A stretch of DNA of 49,026 bases. It comes from CAYQUC01 sp964514215 (GTDB lineage Bacteria > Pseudomonadota > Gammaproteobacteria > UBA6429 > Thiohalophilaceae). The notes beneath the pieces were generated by a model, which did not search any database, was not told the origin of the DNA, and saw only the letters and a program-made list of their open reading frames with translations. Shown piece after piece: positions 18,781 through 28,281 of the stretch. Made by a program: the position numbers and the translations under genes. The stretch is from the NCBI GenBank assembly GCA_964514215.1, contig CAZEPW010000022.1, forward strand, positions 1-49,026. The letters are read 5' to 3'. Every line of letters starts with the position of its first letter. Positions within the stretch are counted from its first letter, which is position 1.

Positions 18781-21123
18781 ATGAGCCTATTAAAAAATTA
18801 TAAGGCAAACAAAGCAATCGATATACTTCTTGAATCGGATCCAGGTTCAATCGAAGCAAAAGACGCTATTAATAAAATTAAACACATTGGTGAATCAGCC
18901 GTTGGCAATTTAATTGATGCCATCCCTGAGGCTGGTTCGATTCATACCATTGAAACACTATTAGTCAGTTTTTTAACTAATCGCTCACTCAATCAATACA
19001 TAGAAGCATTAACCGATACCGACAACAGAATAGTTAAAAAAGTAATGGTAATCTTAGCATCTCATAATACTTATGATATTAATAAGTTATTAGATGTCAT
19101 TGAAGATCCCGATATACCAAAGAATGTTTTAGTCCATATTTTAATAGCTCAAAAGAAAAATTTAAACCCTGTGCTTGTAGCTCGTTTAATTGCAAATTCA
19201 GATAAAGGTGGACGTCAGGTTTTATTTCGAGTGATGGATGAAATATCAAATGAATCCGCAGTTGATGAGCTAAGTAAGCTAACTTTCCATAAAGATGTCG
19301 GTATTCGACAAATGGCTCTTAGACTATTATCCCGTATTGATACAACTCAAGTTCGCGATATATTTTATCGTTGTATTCCCGATTCGGAACGAATGGTTAG
19401 GGTAGCTGCACTCGATGGTTTACTCAAGCTAACTGTTCATATTGATTCAAAACTCATCGTTGAATATTTAAAAGATCGCGATTTAGCAACCCAATCAAAA
19501 GCTATTGAACTATTAATTTACATAAAAGATCCTGAAACTGTCACCTACTTAATTGAAATTCTACAAGATGATTCTGAATTTGTTCGCCGAGCTGCCGTTG
19601 AGGTATTAAATGAAATAAGTGACGAACGCTCAATTAAGTCATTAATTTCAACACTACGTGATAAAGATTGGTGGGTTCGAGTCCGGGCTGCTGACGCACT
19701 TGGCTCTATAGGTGGGCCTAATGTGGTTAATGCTATCTTTTCTTTAATGTCTGATAAAGATGAGTTTTTACGAAGAACCGCTGTCGAAATTTTAAATTGC
19801 ATTAAAGACGATCGTGCATTGGGTCATTTAGTCAAAGCTTTAAGTGATGATGACTGGTGGGTTAAAGAACGGGCAGCAGATGCTTTAGCACAACTTGGCG
19901 ATGAACGAGCAGTTGATGCACTACTCGAGTTATTAAACTATGACAATGACTCTCGAAAAATAGCAATAAAAACCTTGATTAAAATAGTGGGCAAAGAGAA
20001 ATCGGAAGCTTTTGTTGCTGCAAAAAAAGATCTTAATGAGAGCATTAAAAATGAAATTATAAATACCATTAACAATCTTGAAAGTGTCTCTTTAGAAATT
20101 GATACCAGTAAAAGTAATCAGAATTCACGCACGCTGAATACTAGAACCGACAATTCAATTATTCAGCAAGATACCAAAGTTAATACCAAAATACAGATAA
20201 ATCCTAAACCGACCACTGAAATTAAAGAACCTGCTACCGTTGAAAACACCTATACTGAAGAGATTATTAACCCTGCTAAATTAGTGACAGACCAAATAAT
20301 AGGCCAACGCTATAAAGTTATAAAACAAATTGGCAAAGGTGCTTTTGGTACTGTCGTTTTAGTCGAAGATACAATCGTTAAAGAAGAAATAATATTAAAA
20401 TTTTTGAATCCACAAGTTGCATCAGATGAAAATATGATTCGTCGTTTTATTCATGAATTACGTTATGCTCGAAAAGTGACTCATGAAAATGTTATACGAA
20501 TTTATGATTTTTTACGTCTAGGAAATTCGAATGCCATTTCCATGGAATATTTTCATAGCCACTCGTTATCATATGAAATTAAAAATAAAATGACATCTGA
20601 CCGTTTACGCATGGTTAATATTTTACTGGATATATGTCATGGAATGAGTTTTGCCCATCGAGCCAATGTGGTTCATCGAGATTTAAAACCAGCCAATATT
20701 CTAGTTGATGACAATGATATTGTTAAAATAGTTGATTTTGGTTTAGCCGCAGCGGCTAGCCAGACCGATTCACGTATAACTAAAAGTGGTATACTTGTTG
20801 GTACTCCAACCTACATGGCTCCAGAACAAGTTCGTGATAAAGAAATTGACGCTCGAACCGATATTTACAGCCTTGGTGTGCTAATGTATGAAATATTTAC
20901 AGGTAGACCTCCTTATAAAGGTAAAGATTCTATGGCAATATTATTTCAACACGTAGAAGGTAAAGCTAAAAAACCCAAAGAGCTTGTTGAAGACTTACCC
21001 GATGCCTTAGATGCAATTATAATGAAAGCATTAAAAGTAGATCCTGAAAAACGTTACCAATCTGTTGATGAATTACGCTCACACCTCGCTAGGTGTGCCG
21101 TATTACTACAAGAGGCGAGCTAA
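18781..21123 (+). CDS. HEAT-repeat Ser/Thr protein kinase
   Basis: This 780-residue fusion has about 430 N-terminal residues of HEAT/PBS-type repeats (for example RRAAVEVLNEISDERSIKSL and WWVRVRAADALGSIGG, WWVKERAADALAQLGD). A Thr/Asn-rich linker follows, then a Hanks-type kinase domain from about 505. Key residues are present: IGKGAFGTVVL glycine loop (about 516), catalytic lysine in IILKFL, HRDLKPANIL (about 631), DFGLA (about 651) and GTPTYMAPEQ. No membrane segment is seen, so the kinase is cytosolic. The HEAT repeats probably recruit a partner. The stop codon shares a base with the pilT-like start (TAATG), so kinase and pilus motor are co-translated, and two FHA proteins nearby are natural phospho-readers. 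Confidence 0.9.
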   Translation: MSLLKNYKANKAIDILLESDPGSIEAKDAINKIKHIGESAVGNLIDAIPEAGSIHTIETLLVSFLTNRSLNQYIEALTDTDNRIVKKVMVILASHNTYDINKLLDVIEDPDIPKNVLVHILIAQKKNLNPVLVARLIANSDKGGRQVLFRVMDEISNESAVDELSKLTFHKDVGIRQMALRLLSRIDTTQVRDIFYRCIPDSERMVRVAALDGLLKLTVHIDSKLIVEYLKDRDLATQSKAIELLIYIKDPETVTYLIEILQDDSEFVRRAAVEVLNEISDERSIKSLISTLRDKDWWVRVRAADALGSIGGPNVVNAIFSLMSDKDEFLRRTAVEILNCIKDDRALGHLVKALSDDDWWVKERAADALAQLGDERAVDALLELLNYDNDSRKIAIKTLIKIVGKEKSEAFVAAKKDLNESIKNEIINTINNLESVSLEIDTSKSNQNSRTLNTRTDNSIIQQDTKVNTKIQINPKPTTEIKEPATVENTYTEEIINPAKLVTDQIIGQRYKVIKQIGKGAFGTVVLVEDTIVKEEIILKFLNPQVASDENMIRRFIHELRYARKVTHENVIRIYDFLRLGNSNAISMEYFHSHSLSYEIKNKMTSDRLRMVNILLDICHGMSFAHRANVVHRDLKPANILVDDNDIVKIVDFGLAAAASQTDSRITKSGILVGTPTYMAPEQVRDKEIDARTDIYSLGVLMYEIFTGRPPYKGKDSMAILFQHVEGKAKKPKELVEDLPDALDAIIMKALKVDPEKRYQSVDELRSHLARCAVLLQEAS

Positions 21124-22217
21124 TGCCAAGAGTTAATGCCTTTTTAAAGCTAGGGCGTGAACAAGGTTGTTCCGATATACATTTATCTGTTGGACAACCT
21201 CCTATGCTACGATTATACGGTGAATTATCGCCGATAAAATATCGCAACCTAACACCTGAAGAATTAGACTCTTTAGTTGATGAAATTTTAACACCGGATC
21301 AACGCGATTACTTTTTATCTGGGGAAGATTTAGACTTTTCTTACCAACACGAAGAAGTTGGTCGGTTTAGGGTAAACCTGTTTCGCAAAATCACTGGCTT
21401 AGGTGCATCTTTTAGAATTATTGCACCAAAAATACCAACGATTGAACAACTCAATTTACCACCACGAGTCAATGAATTCTTACATAATACGCAGGGGTTG
21501 ATTTTAGTCACCGGTGCTACTGGTACTGGGAAATCAACAACGCTTGCAGCCATGATTAATTGGATTAATCAAAACAAACGACTCAATATTATTACCTTAG
21601 AAGATCCTATCGAATACGTACACCAAAGCCAAAATTCCTTATGTGTTCAACGCGAGGTTGGCACACACGTTAAAAGCTTTGCTGATGGCCTACGCTCAGC
21701 CCTACGAGAAGATCCTGATGTGATACTAGTAGGCGAGCTTCGTGATAATGAGACAATATCCATGGCCATGACCGCTGCTGAAACCGGACATTTGGTGCTC
21801 GGCACCTTGCATACCACATCTGCAGTTAAAACCTTAGACCGAATCATCGATGCTGTTCCAACCGAACAAAAAGAAATGGTTAAAACCTTTTTATCACAGC
21901 ATTTACAGGGTGTGGTGAGTCAAAAATTAGTCCGCACAGCTGATCGCCGTGGCCAAAAAGCCATTATTGAAATTATGGCTTGTAATTCAGCTATTTCGCA
22001 TTTAATCTTAAATGGCAAAGTACATCAAATTCCCTCTATTTTACAAACAGGACGAGAAGAAGGAATGCAATTAATGGATCAAGCTTTATTAGAATCAGTC
22101 AAAAACAAAGAGATTGATCCCGATGATGCCTATTTACATGCCAGTGATAAAAAACAATTCCAACGCTTTGTAACCGATCCTGATCTACTCCCCCAAATAA
22201 ATTTAGCCATAAGTTAG
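21123..22217 (+). CDS. pilT: PilT-family type IV pilus retraction ATPase
   Basis: This 364-residue hexameric secretion ATPase starts MPRVNAFLKLGREQGCSDIHLS. It has Walker A GATGTGKST, the Walker B/Asp-box LREDPDVILVGELRD, and the His box GHLVLGTLHTTSA. The late AISHLILNGK replaces the usual AIRNLIREGK of PilT. I start it at 21123 because the ATG overlaps the kinase stop and GAGGCGAGC precedes it; a start 30 bases upstream would lie within the kinase. PilT powers pilin depolymerisation for twitching. It is followed by a second family member, so pilT and pilU roles are shared between them; the altered motif makes its exact class uncertain. Confidence 0.88.
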   Translation: MPRVNAFLKLGREQGCSDIHLSVGQPPMLRLYGELSPIKYRNLTPEELDSLVDEILTPDQRDYFLSGEDLDFSYQHEEVGRFRVNLFRKITGLGASFRIIAPKIPTIEQLNLPPRVNEFLHNTQGLILVTGATGTGKSTTLAAMINWINQNKRLNIITLEDPIEYVHQSQNSLCVQREVGTHVKSFADGLRSALREDPDVILVGELRDNETISMAMTAAETGHLVLGTLHTTSAVKTLDRIIDAVPTEQKEMVKTFLSQHLQGVVSQKLVRTADRRGQKAIIEIMACNSAISHLILNGKVHQIPSILQTGREEGMQLMDQALLESVKNKEIDPDDAYLHASDKKQFQRFVTDPDLLPQINLAIS

Positions 22218-22230
22218 TGTTGGATTAATA

Positions 22231-23313
22231 GTGAATCGAATCGATACTTTTTTAGATATGGTAATCAAACAAGGTGGCTCTGATCTTCACTTAATTTCAG
22301 GAAATGTGCCACGTATTCGAATTAATGGTGATGTTTATCCCATCAAATACCGAGTTTTGACTTTAGAAGAAACTCAAAATCTTGTTTTCACAATAATGTC
22401 GGAAAATAATCGGCATGAATTTGATATTGAACACGTAACCGACTTTTCATATTCAGTATCAAACGAATATCGTTTTCGGGTGAATGTGTTTAAACATTAT
22501 GACGGCATTGGAGCAGTACTGCGTGCCATTCCCGCAGAAATACAATCATTAAATAGTCTCGGCCTACCACCAGTGTTAAAAAATTTAGCCCGTCTCAAAA
22601 AAGGCTTAATTTTAGTTACCGGGCCTACCGGTTCTGGGAAATCAACCACCCTATCCGCAATAGTTGATTTTATAAATTCAGAGCGAAAAGGTCATATTAT
22701 TACCATCGAAGATCCCGTTGAATTTATCCATCGAGATAAAAATTGCTTAATTAGCCAACGAGAAATTGGTGCCCATACCAAAACCTTTTCAAGTGCACTG
22801 CGCTCTGCATTAAGAGAAGATCCCGATGTTATTCTGGTGGGTGAAATGCGCGATCTCGAAACCATCAGTCTCGCCGTCACAGCAGCTGAAATGGGAATTT
22901 TGGTTCTCGCAACCTTACATACCAATGGTGCAGCACCAACAGTCAATAGAATCGTGAATGTCTTCCCTCCTGGAGAAGAACCTTATATACGCACAATGTT
23001 GTCTACTTCGCTTTGCGGTGTGGTTTCACAAGTATTAGTTCGAAAAGCAGACAAAAAAGGACGGGTTGCAGCATTAGAAATAATGATTAATAATGCAGCT
23101 ATATCAAATTTAATTCGAGAAGGTAAAATCGACCAAATTGATAGCGTAATACAAAGTGGCGCAATGCAAGGAATGCAGAGTTTTGATAATTCTCTTCGAA
23201 AACTCATTGATTCGAATATAATATCCAAAAGTGAAGCATACCTACATGCCCGTAATAAGTCAGATTTTGAAGCCGATCTCGACACAGAACACGACACGGA
23301 AGATGTAGATTAA
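22231..23313 (+). CDS. PilT/PilU-family type IV pilus ATPase
   Basis: This is the second motor ATPase, 360 residues, beginning with a GTG codon (NRIDTFLDMVIKQGGSDLHLI). It has GPTGSGKST (Walker A), REDPDVILVGEMRD, LVLATLHTNGA and AISNLIREGKIDQID, a closer match to the classic PilT AIRNLIREGK motif than its neighbour. The acidic tail (ADLDTEHDTEDVD) is unusual. It follows the first gene after 13 bases and the FHA gene starts right at its stop. Paired PilT/PilU paralogues are common, one being the main retraction motor and the other an accessory; which is which cannot be told here. Confidence 0.87.
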   Translation: MNRIDTFLDMVIKQGGSDLHLISGNVPRIRINGDVYPIKYRVLTLEETQNLVFTIMSENNRHEFDIEHVTDFSYSVSNEYRFRVNVFKHYDGIGAVLRAIPAEIQSLNSLGLPPVLKNLARLKKGLILVTGPTGSGKSTTLSAIVDFINSERKGHIITIEDPVEFIHRDKNCLISQREIGAHTKTFSSALRSALREDPDVILVGEMRDLETISLAVTAAEMGILVLATLHTNGAAPTVNRIVNVFPPGEEPYIRTMLSTSLCGVVSQVLVRKADKKGRVAALEIMINNAAISNLIREGKIDQIDSVIQSGAMQGMQSFDNSLRKLIDSNIISKSEAYLHARNKSDFEADLDTEHDTEDVD

Positions 23314-24015
23314 TTGAATACAGATACTAAAACACAAACAATGGCACAAGAACGTTCAAAATTAGTTGTGACACTCGATGGCGCAATCGTAAATGAATAT
23401 TATATAGACAAAGATTCTATTAGTATTGGTCGTAAACTTAATAATGATATTCAACTAGATGAGTTAACCGTTAGCGGAAATCATTCTGTAATACAAATAT
23501 TAGAAGATGAAACTTTTGTAAAAGACAATGCAAGCACTAATGGCACCCTACTCAATGGCGTTAGAATAAAAAAATCGGCTCTAAAACATGGCGATATAAT
23601 ACAAATTGGAAATTACCAGTTTGCTTATCATGACGCACAAGATGAATACCACCCCACCATGTTTATTAAAGCTGAAGTTGAAGACACCAAAAAAGAGATT
23701 GCAGTTTCAAATTCGATGGATATGTCGGAGATTCCGTTTGCTGGTGTACGGGTATTAAATGGGCCATTAAAATCCAAAGTTTTAGAATTGCGAAAACCAT
23801 TTAATACCATTGGCTTTGACGGAAAAAAACTAGCGATAATAGCGAGAAACCCAGATGGATACACCATATCAGCATTAAGTGATCGAGATTTCAGACGGCA
23901 ATCGGATATACCAAAAATCAATGGCACCGCACTTGGAAATGATTTTAAAAAGCTCAAAGATCATGATGTTATCGAACTACTCGAAACCCAAATTGAATTT
24001 TTTTATTATCGGTAA
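23314..24015 (+). CDS. FHA-domain protein of the pilus/kinase operon
   Basis: The 233-residue protein has a good FHA domain at about 30-105 (ISIGRKLNNDIQL, VSGNHSVIQI, NASTNGTLLNGV, with Arg, Ser and Asn of the phosphothreonine pocket). A second, degenerate FHA-like half (NTIGFDGKKLAIIAR, INGTALGNDF, DHDVIELL) lacks those residues. No membrane segment is seen. The frame opens directly at the PilU-like stop with TTG, with GGAAGA at useful spacing; an ATG at 23341 has no ribosome site, so I prefer TTG. Likely role: adaptor for phosphorylated partners of the HEAT kinase (inference). Confidence 0.82.
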   Translation: MNTDTKTQTMAQERSKLVVTLDGAIVNEYYIDKDSISIGRKLNNDIQLDELTVSGNHSVIQILEDETFVKDNASTNGTLLNGVRIKKSALKHGDIIQIGNYQFAYHDAQDEYHPTMFIKAEVEDTKKEIAVSNSMDMSEIPFAGVRVLNGPLKSKVLELRKPFNTIGFDGKKLAIIARNPDGYTISALSDRDFRRQSDIPKINGTALGNDFKKLKDHDVIELLETQIEFFYYR

Positions 24016-24062
24016 AAACAGATATTGAACATAAGGATAAAATTTTTTTAAACCTAAATTTT

Positions 24063-24107
24063 AAAAAAAACTGTCATTTCGGAAATATTGTGAGCCGCAA
24101 TGACAGT
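24063..24107 (-). terminator. Rho-independent terminator of glnS
   Basis: On the minus strand the stem ACTGTCATTGCGG / CCGAAATGACAGT (24095-24107 with 24070-24082, one mismatch) is followed by eight Ts (24063-24070). It lies 28 bases past the glnS stop. The same stem faces the end of the plus-strand FHA gene but has no T-run in that direction. Confidence 0.85.
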
Positions 24108-24134
24108 CCAATTTATCTTAACCAAACCCACAGG

Positions 24135-25826
24135 CTATTTATTAATTTTACCCCAAGTATCTCGTAATGTTACCGTACGATTAAAAATCATCTGGGCACC
24201 AGTTTTATAGTTTTCATCTAAACAAAAATACCCTTCCCGCTCAAATTGAAACTGCTCACCGGCTTGTGCATCGTTTAAATTAGATTCAACATAACAGGAC
24301 TCTAAAACAGTCAATGATTCTGAATTTAAATAATCATGATAAGTCTTACCTTCTTCAGCAGCATCGGGTGTCGCATGGTTAAATAATCGATCATATAAAT
24401 TCACTTGTGCGGCTATCGCAGACTCAGCTGAAACCCAATGAATAACACCTTTTACTTTACGACCTTCAGGTTTTTTACCTAAAGTATCAACATCGTAGCG
24501 ACAGTGTAACTCCTTAATAGCACCATTATCATCTTTAATTACTTGCTCACACTTAATAACATAAGCATTTCGAAGCCGAACTTCTCCACCCGGAATTAAA
24601 CGTTTAAATTTAGCCGGAGGAATTTCAGCAAAATCATTTTGATCAATATAAAGCTCTCGGCTAAATGGTAATATCCGTGTTCCCAAAGCCTCATTTTGCG
24701 GGTGATTAGCAACAGTAAGTTGTTCAATTTGTTCTGTTGGATAATTACTGATAACAACTTTCAAAGGATTTAAAACCGCCATGCGACGTTGCGCATTGTC
24801 ATTCAAATCGGTTCTAATACAGTCTTCCAAAACACCCATCTCAATAATATTTTCAGATTTAGTCACACCAATTCGTTTAATAAATTCTCGAACCGATTCA
24901 GCAGTATAACCACGACGGCGTAAGCCCGCTATGGTTGGCATTCGCGGGTCATCCCAACCACTAACATGGCCTTGTGCCACCAGTTCAGTTAATTTACGCT
25001 TACTCATCACCGTGTATTCAAGGTTTAATCTAGAAAATTCAATTTGTTGTGGGTGGCAATTAAGATCAGCATGTTTTTGCAATTGATCTAACACCCAATC
25101 GTATAATGGCCGGTGATCCGCAAATTCGAGCGTACATAACGAATGGGTAATTCCTTCTAACGCATCAGAAATACAATGGGTATAGTCATACATGGGATAA
25201 ATTGACCACTGTGCCCCCGTTTGATGATGCACTACACCACGTCGAATGCGATAAATAGTCGGATCACGCATATTGATATTTGCTGATGCCATATCGATTT
25301 TAGCTCGTAACACATGCGAGCCATCTTCAAACTCACCATTTTTCATTTTTTCAAACAAACTCAAATTTTCTTCAACACTGCGATCTCGGTGAGGACTATT
25401 CTTTCCCGGTTTTTTCAAAGTACCCCGGTATTCACGAATTTCATCGGCCGATAAATCATCAACATAAGCAACGCCAGCTGTTATTAACGCCACAGCGAAT
25501 TGATATAATTTGTCAAAATAATTTGACGAGTATAATAAGTTGTCCCACTCAAAACCTAACCACTGAACATCTTGTTTTATTGCTTCGACATACTCAATAT
25601 TTTCTTTACTTGGGTTAGTATCATCAAAACGAAGATTACAGCTGCCCTTATAATCCTGAGCAATCCCAAAGTTCAAACAAATGGATTTAGCATGTCCAAT
25701 ATGCAGGTAACCATTTGGCTCGGGAGGAAACCGAGTTGCAACCTTACCGGAATTTTTACCGGCACTGATATCATCATCAATAATTTGTCTTATAAAATTT
25801 ACTGGTTTTGTTACTTCTTGAGTCAT
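24135..25826 (-). CDS. glnS: Glutaminyl-tRNA synthetase
   Basis: This 563-residue class I synthetase has TRFPPEPNGYLHIGHAKSI (HIGH motif), the DDTNPSKE segment, and VMSKRKLTELV (KMSKS-type). It carries the C-terminal anticodon-binding beta-barrels, with DENYKTGAQMIFNRTVTLRDTWG at the end. It charges tRNA-Gln directly with glutamine. Length and sequence agree with gamma-type GlnRS (E. coli 554). It is monocistronic with its own terminator. Confidence 0.97.
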   Translation of the reverse strand: MTQEVTKPVNFIRQIIDDDISAGKNSGKVATRFPPEPNGYLHIGHAKSICLNFGIAQDYKGSCNLRFDDTNPSKENIEYVEAIKQDVQWLGFEWDNLLYSSNYFDKLYQFAVALITAGVAYVDDLSADEIREYRGTLKKPGKNSPHRDRSVEENLSLFEKMKNGEFEDGSHVLRAKIDMASANINMRDPTIYRIRRGVVHHQTGAQWSIYPMYDYTHCISDALEGITHSLCTLEFADHRPLYDWVLDQLQKHADLNCHPQQIEFSRLNLEYTVMSKRKLTELVAQGHVSGWDDPRMPTIAGLRRRGYTAESVREFIKRIGVTKSENIIEMGVLEDCIRTDLNDNAQRRMAVLNPLKVVISNYPTEQIEQLTVANHPQNEALGTRILPFSRELYIDQNDFAEIPPAKFKRLIPGGEVRLRNAYVIKCEQVIKDDNGAIKELHCRYDVDTLGKKPEGRKVKGVIHWVSAESAIAAQVNLYDRLFNHATPDAAEEGKTYHDYLNSESLTVLESCYVESNLNDAQAGEQFQFEREGYFCLDENYKTGAQMIFNRTVTLRDTWGKINK

Positions 25827-26199
25827 AATGTATTTAATCTGTTTTTAATTTTCTTATAAACCATAATTTTACTCTATTTTAAGAAAAGTTTTTGATATTC
25901 AGCTGCTAATAAAACGGAGCCCTAAATAACGTATTATGAAACAGAAAACCACAAAAATAACTTATAAAACAACAAGATAGAGTTATTCACCTAATCCGAA
26001 TTACAAATTTAACAATGCGCCAGAAGTAAATTATTTATTCTGTTCAAACATAGCACTTAAAATTGACAGTATTTGATTCAGATCAGTTTAAATAAACACC
26101 ATATGCACTTTTTTATATTGTAATTGTCAAATAAATAACAATACCAATTTGCTACAACTAAAATAAAGACTTCTTTAGACTTAAACTGGAGAGTTTATA
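25827..26199. promoter_or_regulatory. Intergenic region upstream of glnS and the ICMT-like gene
   Basis: These 373 AT-rich bases hold no gene. TTGACA at 26063-26068 is a consensus -35 for the plus-strand genes, with a weak -10 (GTTTAA) 17 bases on. CTGGAGAG (about 26188) is the ribosome site of the ICMT-like gene. The glnS promoter must lie in the first part but I could not pick it. Confidence 0.4.
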
Positions 26200-26844
26200 A
26201 TGAACCAGAATATAGCGCATTCCAGTGTTTGGCCTCTTGCCATTATAATGATTGTTATCGCATCATGGTTCTTTTATCGCTACTTTGCACCAAAAACATG
26301 GAAGGAATGGGCTAGCGCGGGTCTTGTTCAGGCATTTATCATTGCATTATATGCAGAGATGTACGGCTTTCCACTAACTATTTATTTGCTCGTTCGTTTT
26401 TTTGGTATTGATGCACCCAATCTCAACGCAAACCTATGGTCATCATTAGTCGGTGTCGGCGAACTCGGTATGATAATTTCAATGATAATTGGTTATGCAT
26501 TACTGTTTATTGGTATCGGTATATTTATTCAGGGATGGCGAGAATTGTATCAGGCCAAACAAAAAAATCAGCTAGTTACAGATGGCTTATACCGATTTGT
26601 TAGACACCCACAATATACCGGTTTATTCATTGGGTTATTTGGTGAAGGTGTTATTCATTGGCCTACATTATTTTCTATTACAATACTGCCATTTATCGTG
26701 CTCGCTTATTACTTTTTATCACGAAGTGAAGAAAAAAAAGTCCTGAATGAATTTGGACAAGAATACCTAACGTACCAAAATTCAGTGCCTATGTTTGTTC
26801 CTAGAATATCAAGTTGGAAAAAATTCGCGAGCAATCGACATTAA
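26200..26844 (+). CDS. Isoprenylcysteine carboxylmethyltransferase-family membrane protein
   Basis: The 214-residue protein has about five hydrophobic helices and the C-terminal ICMT/PEMT-type methyltransferase signature: LVTDGLYRFVRHPQYTGLFIGLFG, then SRSEEKKVLNEFGQEYLTYQNSVPMFVP. The RHPQY and EE pair bind S-adenosylmethionine in this fold. Bacterial members methylate lipids or unknown small molecules; the substrate is not known here. CTGGAGAG precedes the ATG. The following two genes encode small membrane proteins and probably share the transcript. Confidence 0.82.
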   Translation: MNQNIAHSSVWPLAIIMIVIASWFFYRYFAPKTWKEWASAGLVQAFIIALYAEMYGFPLTIYLLVRFFGIDAPNLNANLWSSLVGVGELGMIISMIIGYALLFIGIGIFIQGWRELYQAKQKNQLVTDGLYRFVRHPQYTGLFIGLFGEGVIHWPTLFSITILPFIVLAYYFLSRSEEKKVLNEFGQEYLTYQNSVPMFVPRISSWKKFASNRH

Positions 26845-26882
26845 ATACTTTAATAATGAAAACAACAATGGAGGAAAGAAAA

Positions 26883-27167
26883 ATGAAAAACCATCTACCT
26901 ATAACCGCTGTTGGACATGCTACCAGCGCATTATTTTTAATTAGTTTTATTTTATGCGTTGCATTTGATTTAATATTTCCTGAACATGCAATGTACCAAA
27001 GCTGGCAAAGCTTATTACCCGGTTTTGAATGGATAAGCTGGACAAGCTTTTTTCTAGGTGCCGTTGAAAGCTACTTATATGGCTGGTTTGTAGCAATAAT
27101 CTGGGTGCCTATATTTAATATTACTCTACTTAAATATGTTAAAGACGATACAAAAACAACAGTATAG
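26883..27167 (+). CDS. Small two-to-three-helix membrane protein (DUF5676-like)
   Basis: The 94-residue protein has hydrophobic helices at ALFLISFILCVAFDLIF and YGWFVAIIWVPIFNITLL, with a conserved-looking linker (WQSLLPGFEWISWTSFFLGAVES). This matches DUF5676-type membrane proteins as I remember them; function unknown. I start it at 26883 because a strong GGAGGAAAG lies just upstream, not at the longer frame beginning at 26814, which overlaps the previous gene. It sits between the ICMT-like gene and the cyclase-domain gene. Confidence 0.72.
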   Translation: MKNHLPITAVGHATSALFLISFILCVAFDLIFPEHAMYQSWQSLLPGFEWISWTSFFLGAVESYLYGWFVAIIWVPIFNITLLKYVKDDTKTTV

Positions 27168-27262
27168 TTTTTTAACAAAAAGAGTTAAAATGCACTTACT
27201 TAGATTTAAACAACATACATTTAGTTAAATAACTAATCAGATAAAATTGGATTTTATATTTT

Positions 27263-27958
27263 ATGGTTAATGAGCAATATGTTTGGTTAATTTGGGCAAG
27301 TGCATTTTTAATTCCATGGATAATAATTTACATTTCTTATCCTCAACATCGACACGCGATGATATGGGCCAGCATTTTCACTACCCCCTTTGGATTAACA
27401 GAGCCGTTATTTGTTCCAGAATATTGGTCACCACCGAGCCTATTTGATCTTGCAATTAACACCGGTTTTGACATCGAGAGTTTAATATTTTGTTTTGGTA
27501 TAGGTGGTGTTGGTTCAGTGCTTTATAACCTTTTCACCAAACAAGTTCCTGTTCCACTATCAGCAACAGAACGTAACAAACCCTTGCACCGTCATCACTA
27601 TAAAGCATTATCAGCACCAATAATTGCTTTCCCAATATTATATTTTTTACCTTTTGTAAACTGGAACCCAATTTACCCATCCATCATTGCAATGATAATT
27701 GGAACAATTGCCAACGTATTATGCCGCCCTGATTTAAAACGTAAAAGTTGGATTGGTGGACTACTATTTTTAATTTTTTATATTATCTTTTTAGTTGGAC
27801 TAGAACTCACCGCCCCCGGATATATCGAACGAGTATGGAATGTCGATGCCTTATCCGGTATTAATATATTGTTCATGCCGATTGAAGAAATATTATTTGC
27901 AATTACGTTTGGCATGTATTGGTCTGGAGTTTATGAGCATTTCACTTGGAGAACTTAA
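27263..27958 (+). CDS. Lycopene-cyclase-domain membrane protein
   Basis: The 231-residue protein has about six to seven membrane helices and the CrtYc/d-type pattern: an early EPLFVPEYWSPPSLF, and late PIEEILFAITFGMYWSGVYEHFTW. The glutamates of the PIEEILF helix are those implicated in lycopene cyclisation in heterodimeric cyclases. No other carotenoid gene (crtB, crtI, crtE) is in the window, so carotenoid activity is not established. It follows the ICMT-like and DUF5676-like genes; the three may modify an isoprenoid together (inference). Confidence 0.75.
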   Translation: MVNEQYVWLIWASAFLIPWIIIYISYPQHRHAMIWASIFTTPFGLTEPLFVPEYWSPPSLFDLAINTGFDIESLIFCFGIGGVGSVLYNLFTKQVPVPLSATERNKPLHRHHYKALSAPIIAFPILYFLPFVNWNPIYPSIIAMIIGTIANVLCRPDLKRKSWIGGLLFLIFYIIFLVGLELTAPGYIERVWNVDALSGINILFMPIEEILFAITFGMYWSGVYEHFTWRT

Positions 27959-28053
27959 AATTACTTATTAACAGATAAAACAAACTCGTAGTAACGATGC
28001 TTAAACTTTGTAACCAGGCCTCAATAGATTAACCAAAATACAGAGAAAGCATT

Positions 28054-28281
28054 ATGAGCCAAGATAAAACTAGGAAGACAAGACTAAGCTTTACACCAGG
28101 ACAAAAATTAGAACGCACAAATTAAATGGGGATACCTGGAACAGGATTGACAGCAGTAGCACATTGAAAAAAACCGTATGAACAAGAACTCAAAGATCGT
28201 ACACCCGATGGTGAAAAAGGCCAACACAAATTATTACGTCACAGAATTTTGAAAAAAATTAAATTAATAAATCCGGCTTAA
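28054..28281 (+). pseudogene. Decayed IS3-family orfA remnant
   Basis: One reading frame from the ATG at 28054 runs through two in-frame stops (28123, 28165) to 28281. Its pieces MSQDKTRKTRLSFTPGQKLE, GTGLTAVAH(stop)KKPYEQ and ELKDRTPDGEKG line up with IS3-family OrfA proteins (FTPEQKLE... GxGxxAVxRWKKQY... ELxGxTPxG). About 15 residues between the first two pieces are missing and a Trp codon has become TGA. No orfB or terminal repeats were found. The rest of 28282-28534 holds no gene I can see. The remnant borders the sulfur-carrier cluster. Confidence 0.75.
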
